DNA of 64,000 bases from Parvularculaceae bacterium (GTDB taxonomy: Bacteria > Pseudomonadota > Alphaproteobacteria > Caulobacterales > Parvularculaceae), in NCBI GenBank assembly GCA_020446945.1, contig JAGRDS010000001.1:314807-378806 (forward strand). The letters are read 5' to 3'. How positions within the stretch are numbered: position 1 is the first letter of the stretch; each line of letters starts with the position of its first letter. Of this stretch, positions 34,618 to 43,695 are shown in pieces. The notes under the pieces were generated by a model. The model was given only the letters and a program-made list of their open reading frames with translations, ran no database searches and was not told the origin of the DNA. Both the position numbers and the translations under genes were made by a program.

Positions 34618-35207
34618 CAGAACGCAAGAATTCCTTCGCGGGCAAGATAGCCGAGGGCGGGAAAAAGCGACAGTCCGAGCACCGAGAAATAGTCGCCCTC
34701 TATCCGTTCGAAAAGACGACCGCCGAGCGCCTCGATCTGATAGGCCCCGACGCTTGCGAGAATTTCTTCGCCCGCCGCATCAAGATATGCGTCTATCTGT
34801 GCGGCGGACATCGCGCGCATAAATAATCTAGGCGTATCAAGATGTCGAAAAACTACTTCGCCGTCTTTTGCTATGGAAACAGCATTGATCAGCCGATGGT
34901 CACGTCCCTGCAAAATCAATAGTCTCTCGCGCGCTTCACGCATGGTTTTCGGTTTGTCGAAAGACTGCGCGCCAAGCGCGAGTATTTGATCCGAACCAAG
35001 AACGATCCGGCCCGCCGATGAGACCGCGAGCGCTTTGGCGTCGGCAAGCCGCGCGGCTGTCTGTTCGATCGATACCCCCTCCGCCGCCGCCGTTTTTTTA
35101 AGGGCGTCTTCATCGACATCCGGGCGTACGACTTCAAAGCGGACGCCGGCCGCCTTCAGAATTTTGGCGCGTATGGCGCTGCCTGAAGCGAGAACTATGG
35201 GGCTCAT
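34617..35207 (-). CDS. maf: Maf-family nucleoside triphosphate pyrophosphatase
   Basis: 196 aa from the ATG at 35207 overlapping the ppsR stop; the longer upstream frame is unlikely. Maf proteins hydrolyse non-canonical or m7G/pseudo-U nucleotides. LASGSAIRAKILKAAG (start), DEDALKKTAA and VLGSDQILAL match. Within the operon between ppsR and aroE, the canonical order. Confidence 0.92.
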   Translation of the reverse strand: MSPIVLASGSAIRAKILKAAGVRFEVVRPDVDEDALKKTAAAEGVSIEQTAARLADAKALAVSSAGRIVLGSDQILALGAQSFDKPKTMREARERLLILQGRDHRLINAVSIAKDGEVVFRHLDTPRLFMRAMSAAQIDAYLDAAGEEILASVGAYQIEALGGRLFERIEGDYFSVLGLSLFPALGYLAREGILAF

Positions 35208-36049
35208 TCTTCTTCGTTCCGTTTGGCGGAAAGTTTGGTGAGGATGGCTGCGGCTGTTTCCTCTACCGATTTGCGCGTCACATCGATCGTCGGCCAACGA
35301 TGTTTGGCGTAAAGGCGTTTTGCGCGCAGAATTTCCGCCCTGACCGTTTCGATATCGGAATATTCATCGACGTGTTCCTCAGCGTTCATCCCGCCAAGCC
35401 GGCTGCGCCGGATCTGGGCCAGACGTTCCGGGCTGGCGATAAGTCCGACGATCAGGGGTTTGCGAAGCGTAAAGAGCTGTGAAGGCGGATCCTGATCAGG
35501 CACCAGGGGAACATTGGCGGCTTTAACGCCGCGGTTCGCGAGATACATGCAAGTCGGCGTTTTTGAGGTTCTGCTCACACCCACCAGCACGACGTCCGCC
35601 GGCTCAAGATCCCAGGTCATCTGCCCGTCATCATGTGAAAGCGTAAAATCTATCGCCTCGATCCGCGTGAAATAGGCCTCGTCCATTTCATGCTGCGCGC
35701 CGGCTTTGCGCGTTTGTTGAAGACCCAGAAAATCAGAGAACGCCTCGATAAATGGATCGAGGACCGAAATCGCCGGGATCTGCAATTCCGAGCATCGCGC
35801 CTCGAGCAGGCGTCGCAATTCCGGGTTCATGACGGTGTACAAGACAAGGCCAGGCGCCGCCTCTATATCGGCCAGCACCCGTTCCATCTGAGGTCGGGCG
35901 CGGATAAGCGCGTAAATATGCTCAAAAGGATTGGCAGCAGCGAATTGAGCCGTTGCAGCCTTGAAAACCGCATTCAATGTTTCACCGGTCGAATCCGACA
36001 CGAGGTGAACGTGGAAATAGCTGGACAGGATACGCGGGTGAGCCGTCAT
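35204..36049 (-). CDS. ppsR: Pyruvate, water/phosphate dikinase regulatory protein (DUF299)
   Basis: 281 aa from ATG 36049, chosen because HVHLVSDSTGETLNAVFKAA begins right after; the extra N-terminal codons to 36160 are low complexity and lie in the putative origin. Bifunctional kinase/pyrophosphorylase that controls PEP synthase or pyruvate phosphate dikinase; P-loop-like VGVSRTSKTPTCMYLANRG near residue 155. I take it to be the gene called RP001 in Rickettsia and Caulobacter origin studies. It heads a leftward operon. Confidence 0.9.
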   Translation of the reverse strand: MTAHPRILSSYFHVHLVSDSTGETLNAVFKAATAQFAAANPFEHIYALIRARPQMERVLADIEAAPGLVLYTVMNPELRRLLEARCSELQIPAISVLDPFIEAFSDFLGLQQTRKAGAQHEMDEAYFTRIEAIDFTLSHDDGQMTWDLEPADVVLVGVSRTSKTPTCMYLANRGVKAANVPLVPDQDPPSQLFTLRKPLIVGLIASPERLAQIRRSRLGGMNAEEHVDEYSDIETVRAEILRAKRLYAKHRWPTIDVTRKSVEETAAAILTKLSAKRNEEE

Positions 36050-36482
36050 TGCGTTTGGTAATTCGATTTCGGCCCCCGCATTGCGGGCGGTATTACCGTG
36101 CGCGGGGGAAAACCTGTGTAACTTATGGATAAGATGGATGATAGCGCCCGGCGCTGGCAATTCCCCTGCCGGTTATCCTGTCGGCGCCGGGCAGGCGCCC
36201 ATGTGCATTTGAAAGTAGGGCGAAGGAAAAATGCGCTTTGAGGCCGAGGTCATACTGTGGAAACAATTCACGCGCCGACCGGCGACAGTCTGGAAAGGCG
36301 CCTTTGACATCAATGAGATAGTCGGCTCTACCAGACTTGTTCTTTCCTGAGAGATTTCCGGAACTGGTGTGGACATCGCCTTATGACTATGTGTGCGAAT
36401 AACACTGTCTGATTTTCCCCGATTTTCAGGCGCTACTATCTTATTCATACTTTTTTAATAAACCTTAAAGAGGAGTTAACGG
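36050..36482. other. Putative chromosomal replication origin (Cori-like)
   Basis: A 433-bp intergenic segment between divergent ppsR and hemE, the exact position of the Caulobacter origin. It contains a one-mismatch DnaA box (TTATCCATA, minus strand, 36124-36132), weaker DnaA-like sites near 36172, 36246 and 36366, an AT-rich tract about 36390-36470, GC hairpins (36073-36088, GGCGCC repeats near 36183-36199) and a CtrA box cluster at 36455-36479. No open frame here looks coding. Positional and motif inference, not proof. Confidence 0.65.
36455..36479 (+). promoter_or_regulatory. CtrA boxes overlapping the hemE ribosome binding site
   Basis: TTAA-AGAGGAG-TTAA at 36465-36479 is an exact TTAA-N7-TTAA match. 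A third TTAA at 36455-36458 precedes it with a six-base gap. The second element includes the Shine-Dalgarno GAGGAG of hemE. In Caulobacter, CtrA binds five sites in Cori and one overlaps the hemE promoter. Binding could couple origin silencing to hemE expression. Confidence 0.6.
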
Positions 36483-37529
36483 GTGAACGCGGACGGATCG
36501 AAACCGGCTTCGAAGCTGCTTCGCGTTTTAAACGGAGAGGTTGAAGCCATACCGCCTGTCTGGCTGATGCGGCAGGCCGGACGGTACCTTCCGGAATATC
36601 GCGAATTGCGTGAGAAGGCCGGATCGTTTCTCGATCTTTGCTATAACCCCGAACTGGCGGCTGAGGTCACGCTTCAACCTATCCGCCGCTTCGATTTCGA
36701 CGCAGCAATCTTGTTCGCCGATATCCTCCTCATTCCCCAGGCGCTCGGCCAGAATCTAATCTTTGCGCCTGGCGACGGTCCGCGCTTGTCGCCGGTTTTA
36801 GAAAAGTCGGATATTGAGAAATTTCGGAATCAAAACATTCATCAAACGCTTGCGCCCGTCTACGAGACTGTCAGGCGCGTCAGAGCATCCTTAAGTCCGG
36901 AAAAAGCGCTGATCGGTTTCGCCGGCGCGCCGTGGACGGTGGCGACCTATATGATGGCCGGCGGGCCGAACAAGGATCCGGCCGCGCTTCGCCGGCGCTG
37001 GTATGACGCGCGCGAGTTTATTATCGAGCTGATCGACGTCCTTGTTGACGCAACCGCCGACTATCTGGTCGCGCAAATCGACGCCGGCGCTGACTCGGTC
37101 CAGATTTTCGACAGCTGGGCGGGCGGCATGCCGGAAGATGTAACGCGCGCCGTATCGCTGGAACCGCTAGGACGCCTTGCAGAGCGCGTAAAAAAACTGA
37201 GGCCCCGGACACCGGTCATTCTCTTTCCGAAAGGCGCGGGGGCGCTTCTAGGCGATTACGCGGCGATAAAATCCTGCAGCGCGGTCGGGGTCGATTATTC
37301 GACGCCATGGCGCGCGGCGCGAGCGATGATTTCGCCCAATGCCGCAGCGCAAGGCGGCCTTGATCCCATGCTGGTCGTCAAGGGCGGCCCCGATATGGAA
37401 ATGGGCGCGCGCGGCCTGATCGATACATTCAGCGGCGTGCCGTATATTTTCAACTTGGGGCATGGCTTGACGCCGGACACGCCGCCCGAGAATGTCGCGC
37501 GTCTTGTCGGCGCGGTGAGGGCCGGGTAG
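36483..37529 (+). CDS. hemE: Uroporphyrinogen decarboxylase
   Basis: 348 aa from GTG 36483 after GAGGAG. Decarboxylates uroporphyrinogen III to coproporphyrinogen III in heme synthesis. Signature PPVWLMRQAGRYLPEYRELR and the catalytic-Asp region FDAAILFADILLIPQALG, ending GLTPDTPPENV. The right-hand gene flanking the putative origin. hemJ follows 3 bp after it. Confidence 0.95.
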   Translation: MNADGSKPASKLLRVLNGEVEAIPPVWLMRQAGRYLPEYRELREKAGSFLDLCYNPELAAEVTLQPIRRFDFDAAILFADILLIPQALGQNLIFAPGDGPRLSPVLEKSDIEKFRNQNIHQTLAPVYETVRRVRASLSPEKALIGFAGAPWTVATYMMAGGPNKDPAALRRRWYDAREFIIELIDVLVDATADYLVAQIDAGADSVQIFDSWAGGMPEDVTRAVSLEPLGRLAERVKKLRPRTPVILFPKGAGALLGDYAAIKSCSAVGVDYSTPWRAARAMISPNAAAQGGLDPMLVVKGGPDMEMGARGLIDTFSGVPYIFNLGHGLTPDTPPENVARLVGAVRAG

Positions 37530-37532
37530 GCG

Positions 37533-37979
37533 ATGCAGGAATTCCTACTTTCAGCCTATCCTTGGATTAAAGCGCTGCATATCGCGGCCGTCATCGCCTG
37601 GATGGCCGGGATGATGTATTTGCCGCGGCTGTTCATTTACCATCATCAGGCCGAAAAAGGCGGCGAGGCGGAGCGCTTTTTCGTCTTGATGGAGCGCCGG
37701 CTTCTTAAGGGGATCATAAATCCCGCGATGATCGCCGTCTGGCTTCTCGCCGGCCTGATGCTTTACGCCAATCCCGGTATTATGGCGGCGGGCTGGTTTC
37801 ATGTGAAATTTCCGATGGTTCTGGGAATCTCCGCGATCCATGGCTGGTATTCGCGCGCCCGGCGGGAGTTCGAGCGCGGTGAGAGACCCAGAAGCGAAAG
37901 ATTCTGGCGGATCATGAACGAAATTCCATTCCTGATGATGCTCATCGCGGTCTTTATGGCCGTCGCAAAGCCCTTTTGA
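37533..37979 (+). CDS. hemJ: Protoporphyrinogen oxidase HemJ
   Basis: 148 aa with four membrane helices. Conserved His in IKALHIAAVIAWMAGMMYLPRLFIYH near residue 16. HemJ catalyses oxidation of protoporphyrinogen IX, acting on heme synthesis with hemE directly upstream. Aligns with the hemE-hemJ-rho order of alphaproteobacteria. Confidence 0.92.
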   Translation: MQEFLLSAYPWIKALHIAAVIAWMAGMMYLPRLFIYHHQAEKGGEAERFFVLMERRLLKGIINPAMIAVWLLAGLMLYANPGIMAAGWFHVKFPMVLGISAIHGWYSRARREFERGERPRSERFWRIMNEIPFLMMLIAVFMAVAKPF

Positions 37980-38155
37980 CGCATTAGGGGCGCCCCCATT
38001 GACGCCGCGAGGCCAGGGCCTATATCTCACCTGACTCTCCTTCCTTTGCGCGCGGCGCCTTAAACAAGCAGCGCCGGCGCACCCGGTTCAATCATAAGCC
38101 TAGAGCGGTCGGCGCTTTCGCCGGGCCGCCGCGCCATCGTGAAAGCGTTTCCCCC

Positions 38156-39439
38156 ATGACGATACCTAGCCAGATTTCGCTCGAAGACCTCAAAGAGAAA
38201 TCGCCGAACGACCTTCTCGCGTTCGCCGAGGAGCTCGAGGTCGAAAACGCTTCGACGATGCGGCGCCAGGACATGATGTTCGCGATATTGAAAGAGCTTG
38301 CGGACAGGGAGGTCGAGATCGCGGGCGGGGGCGTTCTCGAGGTGCTGTCTGACGGGTTCGGTTTTTTACGATCGCCGGAAGCGAATTACCTGCCGGGTCC
38401 GGACGATATTTATGTTTCGCCGTCGCAAATACGCCGCTTCGCGCTCAGAACCGGCGATACGGTTATCGGCGAAATCAGGAGCCCGAAAGAGGGCGAGCGG
38501 TATTTTGCGCTTCTAAAAGTGTCGACGATCAATTTCGAAGATCCCGAGAAAACGCGCCACAAGGTTCATTTCGACAATCTGACGCCGCTCTATCCGGATG
38601 AGCGACTGAAAATGGAAATAACGTCGAGCGAAGACGCAAAAAAGAAAGACCTGACCGCTCGCGTCATCGATCTCGTCGCGCCGATCGGAAAGGGGCAGCG
38701 TTCGTTGATTGTCGCCCAGCCGCGCACCGGTAAAACCGTCATTCTTCAAAACATAGCGCATTCGATCGAGGTCAATCATCCGGAAGTTTATTTGATCGTT
38801 CTGCTGATCGACGAACGCCCGGAGGAAGTGACCGATATGCAGCGTTCGGTGAAAGGGGAGGTGATTTCCTCGACCTTCGACGAACCCGCATCGCGCCACG
38901 TCGCCGTCGCCGAAATGGTCATCGAGAAAGCCAAGCGGCTTGTCGAACACGGCCGCGACGTCGTGATACTTCTAGATTCAATTACAAGGCTGGGCCGCGC
39001 CTATAACACGGTCGTTCCTTCTTCAGGCAAGGTTTTGACCGGCGGCGTCGATGCGAATGCGCTTCAACGTCCGAAGCGGTTTTTCGGCGCGGCGCGCAAT
39101 ATCGAGGAGGGGGGATCGCTCACCATCATTGCGACGGCGCTGATCGACACCGGCTCGAAGATGGACGAGGTTATTTTCGAAGAGTTCAAGGGTACGGGCA
39201 ATTCCGAACTCGTTCTCGACCGCAAGGTCGCCGACAAACGGACATTTCCGGCGATCGATATTGCAAAATCCGGGACGCGGAAAGAAGATCTGCTTGTTCC
39301 GAAAGCCGAGCTTCAGAAGGTTTATGTCCTGCGCCGCATTCTCAATCCGATGGGAACGTCCGACGCGATCGATTTCCTTCTCGACAAATTACGCCAGACA
39401 AAAACGAACCAGGACTTCTTCGATTCGATGAACACCTGA
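38156..39439 (+). CDS. rho: Transcription termination factor Rho
   Basis: 427 aa. Hexameric RNA helicase. RNA-binding OB domain ([29 protein letters not shown]), Walker [15 protein letters not shown], Walker [17 protein letters not shown], and [31 protein letters not shown] for the Q/R loops. A 176-bp leader separates it from hemJ and could hold autoregulatory sequence. In related genomes mnmE follows directly; here 6.6 kb intervenes. Confidence 0.97.
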   Translation: MTIPSQISLEDLKEKSPNDLLAFAEELEVENASTMRRQDMMFAILKELADREVEIAGGGVLEVLSDGFGFLRSPEANYLPGPDDIYVSPSQIRRFALRTGDTVIGEIRSPKEGERYFALLKVSTINFEDPEKTRHKVHFDNLTPLYPDERLKMEITSSEDAKKKDLTARVIDLVAPIGKGQRSLIVAQPRTGKTVILQNIAHSIEVNHPEVYLIVLLIDERPEEVTDMQRSVKGEVISSTFDEPASRHVAVAEMVIEKAKRLVEHGRDVVILLDSITRLGRAYNTVVPSSGKVLTGGVDANALQRPKRFFGAARNIEEGGSLTIIATALIDTGSKMDEVIFEEFKGTGNSELVLDRKVADKRTFPAIDIAKSGTRKEDLLVPKAELQKVYVLRRILNPMGTSDAIDFLLDKLRQTKTNQDFFDSMNT

Positions 39440-39451
39440 TGCGTTCAGCGT

Positions 39452-40825
39452 TTATTTCGCGGGCGCAGGGCATTTTGCCGAGGCCAGCGCCTTTCTAAGC
39501 GACGCCGCCTGATCCGGCGGCAGGTATCGCGCCCAGCGAACGGAATAAAGGCGTCCGTCAGAAGCGCGATTGATAAAGCTCCAACGGATATCGCCGTCGG
39601 AATTCATTTGAAGAATTCTGCCGTAATCCTGCTCTTCGACGAATATATCCCCGCTCGGGAGAATTTTTCCGCGACCGGCCGTCGGCGTCCTGATCTCGTT
39701 CTTCCTGAACCCCGGAAGGTAGGGTTCGCGCAATCGGCCTGTTTCGAAATTGTAGACGTATTCTGAATTTACGCCGAGAGTTTGTTCGCCGCGCGGCAGA
39801 TATGTCGTATTATTGCTGAATACCGAGATTTCCCGATCATTTAGAATATTGACGTCGTGCTGAAGGAGCCAGGGACCGTCCTTTCGCCAAACAACCTTGT
39901 TCGTAGACGGACGATAAATGAGTATTGTCGATGAATTGCGGTTTGAAAGAAAAAGATCGCCCTTCTTCCAGAATTTTCCGTCCTTCAGGGCCGGTTGCAC
40001 GTCATTCACATGCAGGGGATCGTCGAAATACTCCGCAGTTGAATATACGTAGTGGCGAAGATTGTTTTCGATCAGCAATTCGGCGACTGATTTTTCAAAC
40101 AGGATTTCGCCCGCCCGCGATACTTTTACGATAGCGTCGTCCTTGAGCGTTGACGGAAGCGCACGGATTTTGTGCGGGTAATTGAGAGCTATACCCCAGA
40201 TATTTCCATCGGCGTCCCGCTCGATTGAATGATGAAAGACTTCGTCGAGCGTCCACACGATGGCGCCGCAGGCGTCGAGCCTGACAAGCGGCGAATACAT
40301 GCCGTGAAATACGACGCCGCCGTCGTCCATGGGCAGGGGATGGGCGAGGGCGTAGCGCGACGGCCCCTTGTCGCGTTTCAGATTTACGCGCGGGGGCCGC
40401 AGTTTCGAACGACTGTTTATTGCTGAAATATCGGGCGCGATCTCCCGGATGACGCGCCCGTCATCGAGATTGCGGTACTCGACTATTGTTCGTTTTTCGT
40501 CGCCGTCATAACGGGGCAGAATGATGATGGCGCCCGGCGCGTCCGGCGGCGCGAAACGCTGAAATCCTGCGCTGGAGCCGAATCGTTGCTCATAGGCGAG
40601 GTGAGGGTGCGAGCCGAAAACAGCCTCGCGCGCCAGATCAGCCGCTTCTTCAGGAATTTGCGCTGTTTCCAGCGCTATTTTTCTGAGACCCTTCGGGTTC
40701 GGCGTTTGCGAGCCTTTAACGGCGAAGGCCGAGAATAAGACCGCCGATGAGATGGCTGCAAGCGCCATAAGGAGCGCCGCCCACATCTGGTAGGATCGCT
40801 TTTTCATCAGAAATTCTTCGAGCAT
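39452..40825 (-). CDS. Arylsulfotransferase-like secreted beta-propeller protein
   Basis: 457 aa, ATG with AGAGG upstream. An N-terminal helix (about 12-32) anchors or exports it. Propeller segments include VVFHGMYSPLVRLDACGAIVWTLDEVFHHSIERDADGNIWG and HVNDVQPALKDGKFWKKGDLFLSNRNSSTILIYR and LQHDVNILNDREISVFSNNTTYL, with spaced His as in the ASST family (Arylsulfotransferase_2). Family enzymes move sulfate between phenols, but the true activity here is unproven. Convergent with rho (12 bp). Confidence 0.75.
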   Translation of the reverse strand: MLEEFLMKKRSYQMWAALLMALAAISSAVLFSAFAVKGSQTPNPKGLRKIALETAQIPEEAADLAREAVFGSHPHLAYEQRFGSSAGFQRFAPPDAPGAIIILPRYDGDEKRTIVEYRNLDDGRVIREIAPDISAINSRSKLRPPRVNLKRDKGPSRYALAHPLPMDDGGVVFHGMYSPLVRLDACGAIVWTLDEVFHHSIERDADGNIWGIALNYPHKIRALPSTLKDDAIVKVSRAGEILFEKSVAELLIENNLRHYVYSTAEYFDDPLHVNDVQPALKDGKFWKKGDLFLSNRNSSTILIYRPSTNKVVWRKDGPWLLQHDVNILNDREISVFSNNTTYLPRGEQTLGVNSEYVYNFETGRLREPYLPGFRKNEIRTPTAGRGKILPSGDIFVEEQDYGRILQMNSDGDIRWSFINRASDGRLYSVRWARYLPPDQAASLRKALASAKCPAPAK

Positions 40826-40959
40826 GAAGACCTCTCCCTCGGGTTCACCGAATTCCGGTCAGTCTAATGCCGAAAGGAATTTAGGCCGTCACAGCGGCCT
40901 ATGCAAAATTTTGTTGAGACGATCGGGTGGCGGGATGAGGATCAGGACCGGAGGCCGCG

Positions 40960-41796
40960 ATGCATAAGATGAACAATATGAACACCGAAATTATCGATGT
41001 CTGGGCGCAGATTCCCACCAGGCGTTTCTGGCGGGAAAAATGGCTTGCAAGCCTGATGCGCTGGAACCGCACGCAAGCGCCGGCCGATGATTTGCCGGTT
41101 GGGGCGTTGATCGGCGCGATGGATGAAGCGGGCGTCGGGACGGCTTTCGTTTCAGGCTGGTCGTCGCCGAAGGGCGATCTGATCTCCAATGATGAAGTCG
41201 AGGCGGCGATCGACGCGGCGCCGGGCCGTTTGAAGGGACTGATCGGCGCCGATTTATCAGAACCAATGGAGGCGGTGCGGGAAATTCGCCGCCGGGCGAA
41301 ATCGGGAAAATTCGTCGGGGTGCGGATTGTGCCATGGTTGTGGAGCCTGCCGCCGAACGACCGGCGATATTATCCGGTCTACGCCGCCTGTATCGATGCG
41401 GGTTTGCCGTTCTGCACGCAGATTGGTCATACGGGCCCCCTGAAAAGCTCGGAAACCGGACGTTTAATTCCCTATCTGGAAGACGTAATGATCGATTTTC
41501 CTGAACTCGTCGTCGTCGGCGGCCATGTGGGATTTCCATGGATCGACGAAGTCAAGTCGATGATCCGCAAGTTTCAGAATTTTCATATCGATACGAGCGC
41601 CTATGCGCTTCACCGCTTGCCCGAAGATTTTATCGACCTGATGAAGGGCGAAGGACGGGAGAGGATCATGTTCGGCACAAACTTTCCCATGCTGACGGCG
41701 AAAAGGTGCCTTGACCAGCTGGATATGCTCGGTCTGGATTCACAAGGGAAAGCCGCGTTCCTGAGCGGAAATGCGAAACGGGCGTTCGGCGTTTAA
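40960..41796 (+). CDS. Amidohydrolase-2-like protein with missing metal ligands
   Basis: 278 aa; ATG with GGAGG. ACMSD-type TIM barrel: FCTQIGHTGPL and VGGHVGFPWIDEV keep two metal-site His regions, and ERIMFGTNFPM is the terminal strand. However the N-terminal HxH is replaced (IDVWAQIP) and the catalytic Asp of FGSD-P is Asn (FGTNFP). Either it uses a different chemistry or it is a pseudo-enzyme. Convergent with ggt (overlapping stops). Confidence 0.8.
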   Translation: MHKMNNMNTEIIDVWAQIPTRRFWREKWLASLMRWNRTQAPADDLPVGALIGAMDEAGVGTAFVSGWSSPKGDLISNDEVEAAIDAAPGRLKGLIGADLSEPMEAVREIRRRAKSGKFVGVRIVPWLWSLPPNDRRYYPVYAACIDAGLPFCTQIGHTGPLKSSETGRLIPYLEDVMIDFPELVVVGGHVGFPWIDEVKSMIRKFQNFHIDTSAYALHRLPEDFIDLMKGEGRERIMFGTNFPMLTAKRCLDQLDMLGLDSQGKAAFLSGNAKRAFGV

Positions 41797-43547
41797 TAGC
41801 CCGCGACAGTTCCATCCTTGCGCATCTCGGTCGCGCCCCAATAAACGCCCGTATCGGGATCGCGCATGATAGCCTCATAGCCGCCGAAGGGAATTCCTGT
41901 CGGGTCTATCTCGACTTTATGTCCCATTTTCACGAGCTGTTCGCGTGTTTGCGCGGGGATGCCGGGTTCGACCGACAAGACGCCGACGGGGTCGAGATTG
42001 ACCCCGGTCGATTGCGAACCGCCATCATGATTAAACCGCGCCGCATCGCCGGCTTCCTGCAGGTTCATGCCATAGTCGATCATGTTGACGAGGACTTGGA
42101 CATGGCCCTGGGGCTGCATCGCGCCGCCCATCAATCCGAAGGACAGGTACGGCGCGCCGTCTTTCAAGACGAAAGCCGGGATAATTGTATGGAACGGGCG
42201 CTTTCCGGGTGCGTAGGCGTTAGGGTGGTCCGCATCGAGACTAAACAGCTCGCCGCGATCCTGGAACATGAATCCCAGGCCGTCGGCGACGAGACCAGAA
42301 CCCATACCGCGATAATTCGACTGGATGAGAGAGACCATCATCCCATCCTTGTCGGCGACGGTGAAATAGGTTGTGTCGCCGGCGCCTTCGAGTTTCGGCG
42401 CGACGCCGGGGGCGGGCGATGTCATCGCTTTTTCCGGATCGATTAGGGCAAATCGTTCCCTGCCATATTCGTCGGAAAGCAGCCATTCGGAGGGGATCTG
42501 CGCGAAATCGGGATCGGCGTAGTATCGTGCGACGTCTTCAAACGCCAGACGCTTTGCCTCGACCATATAGTGGAGCGCCTCAGCCGATCCGCGCGGCGTC
42601 GCCGAGAAATCGAAATTCTTCAAGATATTGAGCATTTGAAGCGCTGCGAATCCCTGGCCGTTAGGCGGCAATTCGCATACGGAATATCCACGATAATCTA
42701 CGCATCCCGGTTCGACCCATTGCGATTTGTGAGCCGCAAAATCCTCGTACCGTAGATCGCCGCCGATTCGCTTGAAAAAGGCGTCTATCGTGCGTGCGAT
42801 TTCGCCCCTGTAGAATGCGTTGCGCCCGCCGCGGGCGAGTTTTTCATAGGTGCGGGCGAGATCGGGATTCCTGAAAACGTCGCCGGCTTTGGGCGCGCCG
42901 TTTGCGAAATAGACGGCGCGCGCGTTTTCGAAGGCGCCGATCATGGGAAGGCGCGCCTCAAACCCCTTGAGGTTGCGATCCATATACATCGCGATAACGG
43001 GCGAGACCGGAAAACCATCCTTTGCGTATCCGATCGCCGGGGCGAGGATCGTCTTCATCGGCAGTTTTCCGAACCGTCCGTGAAGTTCGAACCAGGCGTC
43101 GACTGTTCCGGGAACCGTAACCGGCAACGCCCCGAGCGGCGGAATGCCGTTTCCTTCGCCGACAATTTCGGCAGACCTTTCTATCGTCTGCTGAAGGCTG
43201 CGCCCCATCGGGGCCCGGCCGGAGCCGTTAAGTCCGTAGAGTTTGCCGGTTTTCGGGTCCCAGACGATAGCGAACAGGTCGCCGCCGATTCCGCAGCCGG
43301 TCGGCTCCATGAGGCCGAGAGCGGCGTTTACGGCGATCGCCGCATCGACGGCGGTGCCGCCTTTTTTAAGAATATCGATTGCGATCTGCGAGGCGAGAGG
43401 CTGCGCTGTTGCGGCCATGCCGTGCGGCGCGATGACGGGACTTCGCGACCATGCCTCCCCGACGGGGCGCGCGCCGCCGCCAAGATCCTGAGCAAAAGCC
43501 GTTAACGGTGCGAGGGTGATAATAGCGGCGGCGAGGAAAGGGCGCAT
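41793..43547 (-). CDS. ggt: Gamma-glutamyltransferase
   Basis: 584 aa from ATG 43547, chosen because a signal peptide (MRPFLAAAIITLAPLTAFA) follows; the upstream in-frame codons are Arg/Ala-rich. Ntn-type enzyme that cleaves glutathione in the periplasm. The N-side carries AIDILKKGGTAVDAAIAVNAALGLMEP. The autocleavage Thr lies in GDTTYFTVADKDGMMVS, with the later FMFQDRG and MGGAMQPQGHVQV. Standard length. Confidence 0.92.
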   Translation of the reverse strand: MRPFLAAAIITLAPLTAFAQDLGGGARPVGEAWSRSPVIAPHGMAATAQPLASQIAIDILKKGGTAVDAAIAVNAALGLMEPTGCGIGGDLFAIVWDPKTGKLYGLNGSGRAPMGRSLQQTIERSAEIVGEGNGIPPLGALPVTVPGTVDAWFELHGRFGKLPMKTILAPAIGYAKDGFPVSPVIAMYMDRNLKGFEARLPMIGAFENARAVYFANGAPKAGDVFRNPDLARTYEKLARGGRNAFYRGEIARTIDAFFKRIGGDLRYEDFAAHKSQWVEPGCVDYRGYSVCELPPNGQGFAALQMLNILKNFDFSATPRGSAEALHYMVEAKRLAFEDVARYYADPDFAQIPSEWLLSDEYGRERFALIDPEKAMTSPAPGVAPKLEGAGDTTYFTVADKDGMMVSLIQSNYRGMGSGLVADGLGFMFQDRGELFSLDADHPNAYAPGKRPFHTIIPAFVLKDGAPYLSFGLMGGAMQPQGHVQVLVNMIDYGMNLQEAGDAARFNHDGGSQSTGVNLDPVGVLSVEPGIPAQTREQLVKMGHKVEIDPTGIPFGGYEAIMRDPDTGVYWGATEMRKDGTVAGY

Positions 43548-43695
43548 GAGAGATGTCCTTGCATTATCGGCTTCTCGGTTACAGGAGCCGAGACGCGGCT
43601 CGGCGTCAATAAAACCAGAAGCCGCCGCCCCGTCCCGGCGATTTCGTTTCGCCTGAAATAACGTGCGAGGTTGCGATTGCGGAGCGCCCCGGCGG

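Noticed and set aside
42001..43100. TTCGA-type T-loop like sequences inside ggt suggesting further tRNAs
   Set aside because: No flanking acceptor or anticodon stems; they are codons of the ggt gene.
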